A DNA stretch of 35,462 nt from CAVQGF01 sp045807945. Its GTDB lineage: Bacteria; Acidobacteriota; Terriglobia; Terriglobales; Acidobacteriaceae. Below, in pieces: positions 15,593 to 22,708 of the stretch (its first letter is position 1; the number at the start of each line of letters is the position of its first letter). The translations under genes were made by a program, and so were the position numbers. The stretch spans positions 1-35,462 of the forward strand of contig JBJMGI010000125.1 in NCBI GenBank assembly GCA_045807945.1, given 5' to 3'. The notes beneath the pieces were generated by a model. It searched no databases, had not been told where the DNA came from, and saw only the letters and a program-made list of their open reading frames with translations.

Positions 15593-18500
15593 ATGGCAAG
15601 AAAGTTGGTAGTGGGCTTCGCGGTTCTGGCCCTACTCACCGCCTTTACAGTGCCGGCATTTGCACAGGGATCGGCGGAATCGTCGGTTCGTGGCAACCTG
15701 TCCGGCACTGTTGTCGACTCTTCGGGCGCGGTCGTTACCGGCGCGAAGGTCACCATCTCGGGTCCTACCGGCACCAAGTCGGATATGACGAACCAGGATG
15801 GTCAGTTTCTTTTCCCCTTGCTCAGCCCCGGCTTTTATGGCGTGAAGGTTGAGAAGGGCAGCTTCAAGACGGCCGATGTAAAGGGCGTCGAAGTCGTTAC
15901 CGGCAAGACGTCGAACGTCCGCGTGGGCATGGTAGCCGGCGCGACGGGCGAAGTCGTTGAAGTGCAGGGCAACGCCATCACGGTTGACACCACGTCGACC
16001 GCGGTCGCAGCCAACCTCACTGACACCTTCTATCAATCCGTTCCCGTGGGCCGCGGCGTCACTGGCCTCTTCTATGCATCGCCGGGCGTCACCGCCGGCG
16101 GCGGCACCGGAGCCGGCAACCCCTCGATCTCGGGTGGTTCCGGACTTGAGAACCTCTACGTTGCAGACGGCGTAAACATCACCGACGGCGGCTTCGGCGG
16201 CATCGGCGTTTACTCGCGCAACTACGGCTCACTCTCCACTGGCATCAACCTCAGCTTCGTAAAAGAAGTTCAGGTGAAGACCGGCGGATTTGAAGCCCAA
16301 TACGGCAAGTCCACGGGCGGCATCGTGCAGATCGTTACCAAGTCTGGTACCAACCAGTTCCATGGTTCGATCGGCGGCTACTTCGCTCCGCAGGCTTTCG
16401 AAGCGAATCGCCTGCACCCCGATGATTTCCAGATCGGCAGCGCCAACCAGGAATTCAACCTGGTAGGCAAGAAGCTGCACGAGACCAACTATGATCTCGA
16501 CGGCGAGATCAGCGGTTACGTCCCGGGCTTCAAAGACCATCTGTTCTTCTTCGGTTCGTTCAACCCGCAGTGGAACACCAAGAATGATGCGTTCGCGAAC
16601 TTCCGTAACGCTCCTGATTGCGGCACGTTCTGCGCCGGCTCCACCGTGCCGCTTTCGCTCGGAAATGTTGACATCGCCCAGCGCGTCTACAGCTATTCCG
16701 GCAAGGGCACTTGGAAGGTCAATGACAACCATCAGTTCGAGGCGTCAATCTTCGGCGACCCGACCTATGGCGACAACTCTCCGAATGCCACGTTGGCCGC
16801 TTTCAACACCACTGCCAACGACAAGCTGCAATTCGGTACCCGCAACTTCGTTGCGCGTTATAACGGAGCCATGACGCCGACCTGGCTGGTGAACGGTTCG
16901 TTCACTTGGGGACACAACAACCTGTCTGATAAGCCGATCGCTCCTGACGTTTATCAGTCTTCTGACCTGCTCCAGCGCTTCCCCTGCGACTCGCCCCTGG
17001 CCCCGCCATGCGCATCGCCGGACAGCATCCTTGCCGGTAACTTCAACCGCCAGGGCCTGGGCTACTTCGAAAACACCGAGGGCAATAACTATGGATTCAA
17101 CTTGGATACCTCCAAGACCTTCCGTTTCCTCGGTGAACACAACGTGGCCGTCGGCTACAGCTATGCCCGTTCGCACTACGACGGAACCAAAGCTCGCACC
17201 GGCGCCTTCTTCACTCCGCCAACCACTGATTACCAAGGAAACGACGTAACTGCGGATCCGACCTTCTATACCGGAGACCCTGCTCTGTTAGCCGACCTCC
17301 TTGCGTCGCAGTCGAACGCGGCTTTCCAACTCCGTGCAAGCGCCTCGAGCTGTATTGAGAATGTTGCTGCGCACGGCGCTGAAATGTACGTCCCGGGCCT
17401 TTCGCAATGCGCGGATGGCGGCGTGGGCGTTCTTCTGCGTCAGGTCCGTGGTGAGTACGGCAACCCGGCCTTCAAGACTCAGGGCGACTATCACACTCTC
17501 TACAGCCAGGACACTTGGTCCATCAACAAGTACTTGACCATCACTGCCGGTCTCCGTTGGGAGCAGCAGAAGGTGGCTGGCGTCAACTCCAGCTACACCT
17601 TTACCGACAACTGGTCACCGCGCGTTGGATTCAGCATCGATCCTTGGGGCAATCGCAAGACCAAGATCTTTGCTAACTTCGGCCGCTACTCGGAAGCCCT
17701 GCCCTTGGACATCGCGATCCGTTCACTCTCGAATGAGAAGGACATGGCGACTCTGACCTGGATTCCGCAGACTGATGGAGCTGGTCATGTGGTCGTCAAC
17801 ACTGACGGCACCGTCAATCCGGTGTTGGATTCAGCTCACCTGATCGGGTCTTTGGGAGGCATTTCGGCCCAGAGTCTGGTCGCGTTTGGTCCCGGAACTC
17901 GCAGCGAGTACCTGGATGAATACGTGGTCGGCTTTGAGCACGAATTCGGCAACTCGGGCGTCATCTTCAGCGCGCGCTATCAAGATCGTCGCATCAAGCG
18001 CATCGTGGAAGATATGGCTGCCCTGTCGCCGGAAGCCTACCAGAATGGTCTTAGCCAGAACTACCTGATCGCCAACCCTGGTAAGAACACGGACATTTTC
18101 GTGAACCCTCACCAGCTTGACTACACAGGCGCAGCGCCCGCTGGTTGCACCGTTCCGAACTTCTTCACGTTCCCCGGATCGCAAGCAACGGACGCAAATG
18201 GCAACACTGCCGTTAATGCCGCTGGTAACGATACGTTCTGCATCACAAACGGAATCAACCTTGGGGCAGATGGACTCCTAGGTACTGCCGACGACGTCCA
18301 GGTCGCCGGTTCTACTGGATCCGACGGGATTCCCGACGGCTTCGCGAACCCGGTCCGTATCTACAAGTCCATGGAGTTCGAAGTCAACAAGTCGTTCTCC
18401 AAGAACTGGCAGTTGCGCGCGAACTACCGTATTGCCAAGCTGTTCGGTAACTACGAAGGTTCGTTCCGTAACGACAACGGCCAATCCGATCCGAACATCA

Positions 18501-19039
18501 GCTCGCTGTTTGATTTCACGCAGGGCGACTTCAACCTCCTCGGACAGCAGTTTGTCCCGGGCGTGTTGAACACCGACGTGCGTCACACGGTCAACGGCTA
18601 CGCTAGCTACACGTTCGGCAACCACTACATGAAGGGCCTGACCATCGGAACAGGCGCCCAGTTCCACACCGGCACTCCGATCAGCAACCTGTTCGCCCAC
18701 CCGGCGTACCAGAATGCTGGCGAAATGCCGTTCTGCGCCGACAACACTGCGAACTGCGCGTCAGCTCGTGGCTCACTCGGACGCACCCAGAACTGGGGTC
18801 AGGTGGATGCCCACGCTGACTACCCGATCCGGTTGACTGAGCGGACCAAGATCCGCCTGGCTGCCGACCTGTTCAACCTCACGAATATGCGTACGCAGCT
18901 TCGTGTCAACCAGTTGGCTCAGTCCTCCTTCGGCGTGCCGAACCCGGACTTCCTGAAGCCCCAGGGCGATGGCGTTTCCATCAACCCCGGCTATCAGCGT
19001 CCGTTCTATGCCCGCTTTGGAGTACGCTTCGAGTTCTAG
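15593..19039 (+). CDS. Oar-like TonB-dependent receptor with N-terminal carboxypeptidase-regulatory-like domain
   Basis: A 1148-residue outer-membrane protein. ATG 15593 is chosen over GTG 15584 because AAGGAG ends 8 nt before it and the GTG lies inside that element. Residues 1-25 are a signal peptide (ending P-A-F-A-Q). Residues ~33-112 form the beta-sandwich regulatory-like domain (G-T-V-V-D-S-S-G-A-V-V-T-G-A-K-V). A plug domain follows (about 120-255; V-K-E-V-Q-V-K-T-G-G-F-E-A-Q-Y-G). The rest is a 22-strand-type beta-barrel ending in Phe after G-V-R-F-E-F. This architecture, typical of Acidobacteria and Bacteroidetes, takes up large substrates by TonB-driven transport; the ligand is not identifiable. 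Calcium-like D-x-D-G-rich loops occur near residue ~890 (D-G-L-L-G-T-A-D-D). It is followed by a strong terminator. Confidence 0.92.
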   Translation: MARKLVVGFAVLALLTAFTVPAFAQGSAESSVRGNLSGTVVDSSGAVVTGAKVTISGPTGTKSDMTNQDGQFLFPLLSPGFYGVKVEKGSFKTADVKGVEVVTGKTSNVRVGMVAGATGEVVEVQGNAITVDTTSTAVAANLTDTFYQSVPVGRGVTGLFYASPGVTAGGGTGAGNPSISGGSGLENLYVADGVNITDGGFGGIGVYSRNYGSLSTGINLSFVKEVQVKTGGFEAQYGKSTGGIVQIVTKSGTNQFHGSIGGYFAPQAFEANRLHPDDFQIGSANQEFNLVGKKLHETNYDLDGEISGYVPGFKDHLFFFGSFNPQWNTKNDAFANFRNAPDCGTFCAGSTVPLSLGNVDIAQRVYSYSGKGTWKVNDNHQFEASIFGDPTYGDNSPNATLAAFNTTANDKLQFGTRNFVARYNGAMTPTWLVNGSFTWGHNNLSDKPIAPDVYQSSDLLQRFPCDSPLAPPCASPDSILAGNFNRQGLGYFENTEGNNYGFNLDTSKTFRFLGEHNVAVGYSYARSHYDGTKARTGAFFTPPTTDYQGNDVTADPTFYTGDPALLADLLASQSNAAFQLRASASSCIENVAAHGAEMYVPGLSQCADGGVGVLLRQVRGEYGNPAFKTQGDYHTLYSQDTWSINKYLTITAGLRWEQQKVAGVNSSYTFTDNWSPRVGFSIDPWGNRKTKIFANFGRYSEALPLDIAIRSLSNEKDMATLTWIPQTDGAGHVVVNTDGTVNPVLDSAHLIGSLGGISAQSLVAFGPGTRSEYLDEYVVGFEHEFGNSGVIFSARYQDRRIKRIVEDMAALSPEAYQNGLSQNYLIANPGKNTDIFVNPHQLDYTGAAPAGCTVPNFFTFPGSQATDANGNTAVNAAGNDTFCITNGINLGADGLLGTADDVQVAGSTGSDGIPDGFANPVRIYKSMEFEVNKSFSKNWQLRANYRIAKLFGNYEGSFRNDNGQSDPNISSLFDFTQGDFNLLGQQFVPGVLNTDVRHTVNGYASYTFGNHYMKGLTIGTGAQFHTGTPISNLFAHPAYQNAGEMPFCADNTANCASARGSLGRTQNWGQVDAHADYPIRLTERTKIRLAADLFNLTNMRTQLRVNQLAQSSFGVPNPDFLKPQGDGVSINPGYQRPFYARFGVRFEF

Positions 19040-19060
19040 TCTCAAGCTAGGATTCTTAAC

Positions 19061-19095
19061 CGGGGAGGGCGACAAGCCCTCCCCGATTTTCTTTT
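19061..19095 (+). terminator. strong intrinsic terminator after the TonB receptor
   Basis: CGGGGAGGGC (19061-19070), 5-nt loop, GCCCTCCCCG (19076-19085), then ATTTTCTTTT. The perfect 10-bp stem separates the receptor from the three-gene operon downstream. Confidence 0.92.
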
Positions 19096-19123
19096 CCACA
19101 TCTGTAATCAGCAGCAGTATCAT
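19095..19123 (+). promoter_or_regulatory. possible promoter of the three-paralogue operon
   Basis: TCCACA (19095-19100) and TATCAT (19118-19123) are separated by 17 bp, each a partial sigma-70 match. They lie in the 50 bp between the terminator and the first start codon, the only place a dedicated promoter could be. Confidence 0.4.
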
Positions 19124-19144
19124 TGCCTGTGACAGGAGTGTTGT

Positions 19145-20122
19145 ATGCGGGTACTCCGATCCCTCCTCGCTCTATCCTTCGTACTTCTTTCGACCGTCGC
19201 ATGGGCAGGGCATATCACCGGGCAGATCCGTTTGGACAATGGCCAGCTCGCCGACAACGTGCGAGTGCAGCTCCGCAGCGATACGGTGGCTTTCCAGGCC
19301 GAGACTCAGACGGACCGCCAGGGCAGGTTCGTATTCGATGGCATCCCACTCACCGTCTACCACTTATGGGTCGAGTTCCCCGGATACAGGACGTACAACG
19401 CGACCATAGACATCAGCATGTCGAAGATGGACTACCAGGGCATCACCCTGCAGAAGGACCGGTCCAAAGACGTGAAAGATGTGCCACCCGAGGGGCCGAA
19501 TGCCACGGTAGACGCGCGCGTAGCGCAGATCCCAGCCGATGCCAAGTCAGAATTTCAAGCGGGGATGAAATCCCTGGATACAAAGAACGGTGCCGATGCG
19601 ATCAAGCACTTTCAGAAGGCGATCGAACTGTTCCCGAATTACGCCGAAGCGTACCAGCTCATGGGCGGGGCGTACCTGGGAGGCGGAAACCTGGCGCTGG
19701 CTGAATCCGCGTTTGTGAAAGCTGTGACCATTGAGCAACGGATGGTGAACGCCCAGTTAGCGCTTGGGCTCACGCGTAACCTTATGGGGAAGACCAGGGA
19801 GGCGGAGCAGCCGCTGCAGACCGCTGTGCAGCTTGATCCCAAAAATCCAGACGCTCATTTTGAACTCGCAAAAAACCAGTTTGCGCTGCAGAAGTTTGCG
19901 GATGCGGAGGCCCAGGCGGCCAAAGCCCTGGAATTGAAGCCACAGAATCCGCCCGTTTATGTGGTACTCGGGTATAGTCTTTTGCGGCAAAAAAAGGTCC
20001 CTGAAGCCGAGGCGGCCTTTCGGCATTTCCTGCAACTCGCTCCCACCAGTCCAATGGCTGGCGATGTGAAGCAGGTGCAGGCGATGATCGAGCAACACGA
20101 GAACCAGACCCCTCAGCGATGA
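19145..20122 (+). CDS. secreted beta-sandwich + TPR protein, paralogue 1 of 3
   Basis: A 325-residue exported protein. Residues 1-21 are a signal peptide (V-A-W-A-G). Residues ~22-105 form a carboxypeptidase-regulatory-like (Ig/transthyretin-type) beta-sandwich with G-Q-I-R-L-D-N-G-Q and D-R-Q-G-R-F-V-F-D-G-I-P. A linker holding V-D-A-R-V-A-Q-I-P follows, then about five TPR-type repeats (A-I-K-H-F-Q-K-A-I-E-L-F-P-N-Y-A-E-A-Y-Q and later L-D-P-K-N-P-D-A-H-F-E-L-A). AGGAG lies 6 nt before the start. It has the same architecture as the next two genes, which follow without terminators. A periplasmic scaffold or partner-binding role is inferred from the TPRs only. Confidence 0.82.
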   Translation: MRVLRSLLALSFVLLSTVAWAGHITGQIRLDNGQLADNVRVQLRSDTVAFQAETQTDRQGRFVFDGIPLTVYHLWVEFPGYRTYNATIDISMSKMDYQGITLQKDRSKDVKDVPPEGPNATVDARVAQIPADAKSEFQAGMKSLDTKNGADAIKHFQKAIELFPNYAEAYQLMGGAYLGGGNLALAESAFVKAVTIEQRMVNAQLALGLTRNLMGKTREAEQPLQTAVQLDPKNPDAHFELAKNQFALQKFADAEAQAAKALELKPQNPPVYVVLGYSLLRQKKVPEAEAAFRHFLQLAPTSPMAGDVKQVQAMIEQHENQTPQR

Positions 20123-20168
20123 GCGGCGCTCGTAGACAAAATCCAAACTTCACCTGAGGCACGCAGAC

Positions 20169-21155
20169 ATGAGAAAGCAAGTTGCAGTGTTCATGATGGT
20201 GGTGGCGTTTGCAGCGACAGCATCCGCGACCGGGACCTATATCTCAGGCCGAGTCTCCTACCCGAACGGCGCCGCCGCGGAGTTTGTGCGCGTCCAGTTG
20301 TGGAGTGACATGATCGCATTCCGCACCGAGACCAATACCGACAAACAAGGGAAGTACACCTTTGCAGGCATTCCGAACAGCACCTACCATTTACTGATCG
20401 AGCACGTGGGCTATCAGGATGTGCAGCGCAATATCGACATCAGTATGAGCGGTATGGCTTATGAAGACATCGTCCTGAAGCCGAAGCCGGGAACGAATCC
20501 ACCGGAAACCTCCGCCTCAGCCCCGGGGGCGGTGCTCAATGCTCGCGTGGCGGCGATCACGCCCGAGGCGAAGAAGGAGTTCGACGCTGGTCAGCAGGCC
20601 ATGGGAACCAATGACCTGCCCGGCTCCGCACAGCACTTTCAAAAGGCGATCGCCTTATATCCCAATTACGCGGAAGCCTACCAGCTACTCGGCGTAGCGC
20701 AGCTGCAGATGGCGCAGAAACCCGAAGACCTCAAAGCGGTGGAAGCCTCGGAGATGAAGGCCATCGATCTGGAGAAGGACCTGCCGAACGCGTATTACAT
20801 CCTGGGGATCGCGCGCGCCAGCATGGGGAATACTCCGGCAGCGGAAGAGCCGTTCACTACATTCATCAGTAAAGATCCCAACAATCCTGACGGGCACTTT
20901 GAATTAGCGAAGACTGAGTTCGCGCTCAACAAGTTCCCTGAAGCCGAGATGCACGCCAGGAAGGCGATCGAGCTGAAGGAGAAGAACCCGGGCGTGCATG
21001 TGATCCTGGGCTATGCGTTGCTGCGGCAAAAGAAGCCCGACGATGCGAAGCGCGCGTTTCAGGAATATCTGAAGGTGGCGCCAGACAGCCCGATGAAGGC
21101 TGACGTGCAGAACGCCGTAGCCGCTATCGACCAGCATGAAAAGGTCGCTAAATAA
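20169..21155 (+). CDS. secreted beta-sandwich + TPR protein, paralogue 2 of 3
   Basis: A 328-residue paralogue of the preceding gene with the same order: signal peptide (1-20, ending A-T-A-S-A-T), regulatory-like beta-sandwich (G-R-V-S-Y-P-N-G-A, D-K-Q-G-K-Y-T-F-A-G-I-P), linker with L-N-A-R-V-A-A-I-T-P-E-A-K, then TPRs (S-A-Q-H-F-Q-K-A-I-A-L-Y-P-N-Y-A-E-A-Y-Q, K-D-P-N-N-P-D-G-H-F-E-L-A-K). The linker is enriched in Pro. The 46-bp gap to paralogue 1 contains GAGG upstream of the start and no terminator, so the genes are probably co-transcribed. Function unknown. Confidence 0.82.
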   Translation: MRKQVAVFMMVVAFAATASATGTYISGRVSYPNGAAAEFVRVQLWSDMIAFRTETNTDKQGKYTFAGIPNSTYHLLIEHVGYQDVQRNIDISMSGMAYEDIVLKPKPGTNPPETSASAPGAVLNARVAAITPEAKKEFDAGQQAMGTNDLPGSAQHFQKAIALYPNYAEAYQLLGVAQLQMAQKPEDLKAVEASEMKAIDLEKDLPNAYYILGIARASMGNTPAAEEPFTTFISKDPNNPDGHFELAKTEFALNKFPEAEMHARKAIELKEKNPGVHVILGYALLRQKKPDDAKRAFQEYLKVAPDSPMKADVQNAVAAIDQHEKVAK

Positions 21156-21202
21156 AGGCTGCTACAAAACGGCGTGTTCTTGAGTCTGTGCGGGGGACGT
21201 TT

Positions 21203-22198
21203 ATGTCGAAGCTTGCGGCACTCGCGATGATATTGGTTGCGTTCGGTCTACCCTCATTCGCGCAGAGCGACGGCGAGTACTACTCCGGCAGTAATTTTCA
21301 GGGGCGGATCCGGTATGACAACAACCGCCCCGCAGCGTTCGTCCGAGTGGAATTGTGGAGCGACGGCGAGACGACGTGGCGTACCTTTGCGACCACCGAT
21401 CGAAACGGCAACTTTTATACCGGGGCGCCGTGCATGGTCGTCCAGTACAGGGTGACGCAACCCGGGTTTAGTCCGGTGTATGGTCGCGTGGATATAAGCA
21501 CGCACCCATGCACCGCTCTCGAATCGATCACCCTGAGGCCCCTGCCTGGTACAACGCCGCCGGGAGGCGACCCCGCTCCATCGGGTACGGTGGATGCCCG
21601 AGTAGCCGCGATACCCGATGAAGCAAAAGCTGAGTTTGCACTCGCCCAACACGCGATCGACAAGGACGATTTCGCTGGGGCGGCACCCCATCTTCAAAAA
21701 GCGATCGAGTTCTTCCCGCGATATGCGGAGGCTTATCAACTGCTCGCGCTCGCGCAACTGAAAACACGTCGCGGTCCTGACGCCGAAGTTTCCTTGCGCA
21801 AAGCCATCGAGATCGAGGACAAGCTTCCGCAAGCGCAGCACCTGCTCGGAGTATTGCTCGCCATGACCGCCCGTGCGGACCAGGCAGAAAAGCCACTCAC
21901 CCGATTCGCCGAACTTGACCCCGCAAACCCTGACGCGCAATTCGAACTGGCGAAGGTAACGTTCGCTCTCAACAGATTCGATCGCGCCGAGGCATATGCC
22001 CGCAAGGCCATCGAGTTGAATGAAAAAGACGGCGGGGTTCAGATGGTACTTGCGTACTCCTTGCTGCGGCAGGGGAAGGCAGCCGGGGCGCGTGAAGCTT
22101 TCCAGAACTACCTCAAGCGCGATCCGAACAGCCCGATGAAGGCGGACGTGGAGAATATGATCGCCAAGATCGAGCAGCACGAGAAGCTCGCGAAATAG
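21203..22198 (+). CDS. secreted beta-sandwich + TPR protein, paralogue 3 of 3
   Basis: A 331-residue third paralogue. ATG 21203 is chosen (GGGGGA 5 nt upstream, start of the signal peptide M-S-K-L-A-A-L-A-M) over the in-frame GTG at 21188. The beta-sandwich is the most diverged of the three: it has lost the D-G-I-P/A-G-I-P turn and gained two Cys (G-A-P-C and T-H-P-C) that could form a disulfide. The TPR part is well kept (A-I-E-F-F-P-R-Y-A-E-A-Y-Q, L-D-P-A-N-P-D-A-Q-F-E-L-A-K), as is the C-terminus I-E-Q-H-E-K-L-A-K, nearly identical to paralogue 2. It is the last gene before a bidirectional terminator. Confidence 0.82.
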   Translation: MSKLAALAMILVAFGLPSFAQSDGEYYSGSNFQGRIRYDNNRPAAFVRVELWSDGETTWRTFATTDRNGNFYTGAPCMVVQYRVTQPGFSPVYGRVDISTHPCTALESITLRPLPGTTPPGGDPAPSGTVDARVAAIPDEAKAEFALAQHAIDKDDFAGAAPHLQKAIEFFPRYAEAYQLLALAQLKTRRGPDAEVSLRKAIEIEDKLPQAQHLLGVLLAMTARADQAEKPLTRFAELDPANPDAQFELAKVTFALNRFDRAEAYARKAIELNEKDGGVQMVLAYSLLRQGKAAGAREAFQNYLKRDPNSPMKADVENMIAKIEQHEKLAK

Positions 22199-22212
22199 CG
22201 GCGAGAGCATGC

Positions 22213-22244
22213 AAAAAGGCCTTCGCCGCGGCGAAGGCCTTTTT
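22213..22244. terminator. bidirectional intrinsic terminator
   Basis: A perfect 32-bp palindrome: AAAAAGGCCTTCGCCG and its exact reverse complement. The A-tract before and T-tract after the stem make it work on both strands, ending the three-paralogue operon (+) and the YggX-like gene (-). Confidence 0.93.
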
Positions 22245-22261
22245 AATCCCTGCTCGACAGT

Positions 22262-22570
22262 TTAGTGGTGGTGTCCCCCGCCCTGCTGCGGGACGTACCC
22301 GGGAGGGAGCGCCGCATTCTCGCCCCAGAAAAAGTTCTGCAAATGCGTCACGATCACTTCCTGGTCCTTGGGATTGGCGGGATTCAGCCGGAACTCGTTC
22401 AGTACCATCTTGCAGTGCTCGGTCCACATGCGCCACGCCTCCTGCGAGACGTTGTCGTAGATCTTCTGCCCAAGTTCGGTATCGAACGGAGGCTCCTCAA
22501 GCCCAGGCATCTCCTTCTGGAACTTCACGCAAAACACCGTATGACCGGCTGCAACGGGATTATTCGACAT
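22262..22570 (-). CDS. YggX-like Fe(2+)-trafficking / oxidative damage protection protein
   Basis: A 102-residue cytosolic protein matching the YggX pattern: T-V-F-C-V-K-F (conserved Cys14), then L-G-Q-K-I-Y-D-N-V-S-Q-E-A-W-R-M-W and E-F-R-L-N-P-A-N-P-K-D. YggX proteins protect iron-sulfur enzymes from oxidative damage and may handle labile iron. The N-terminus carries ~9 extra residues, and the C-terminus ends in Gln-Gly-Gly-Gly-His-His-His, a potential metal-binding tail not usual in the proteobacterial protein. The start at 22570 is supported by CAGGAG 5 nt upstream; the frame also opens 12 codons earlier. It is divergent from ppdK. Confidence 0.85.
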   Translation of the reverse strand: MSNNPVAAGHTVFCVKFQKEMPGLEEPPFDTELGQKIYDNVSQEAWRMWTEHCKMVLNEFRLNPANPKDQEVIVTHLQNFFWGENAALPPGYVPQQGGGHHH

Positions 22571-22708
22571 AAAAACTCCTGAGCGACATTCTTCGATTTT
22601 CTTCAATTATACGTGACCGAAGCGGAGCTGCCGGGTGCATCAAAGCTGCTTGCGCGGCGTTTCCTACGCACGTATATTCGCTTGCGCTCTGATTTCACCG
22701 GAGAGACG

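Noticed and set aside
15376..15852. 158-codon frame upstream of and overlapping the TonB receptor
   Set aside because: It overlaps the receptor's signal peptide and N-terminal domain in another frame, and its 5' half has no coding character.
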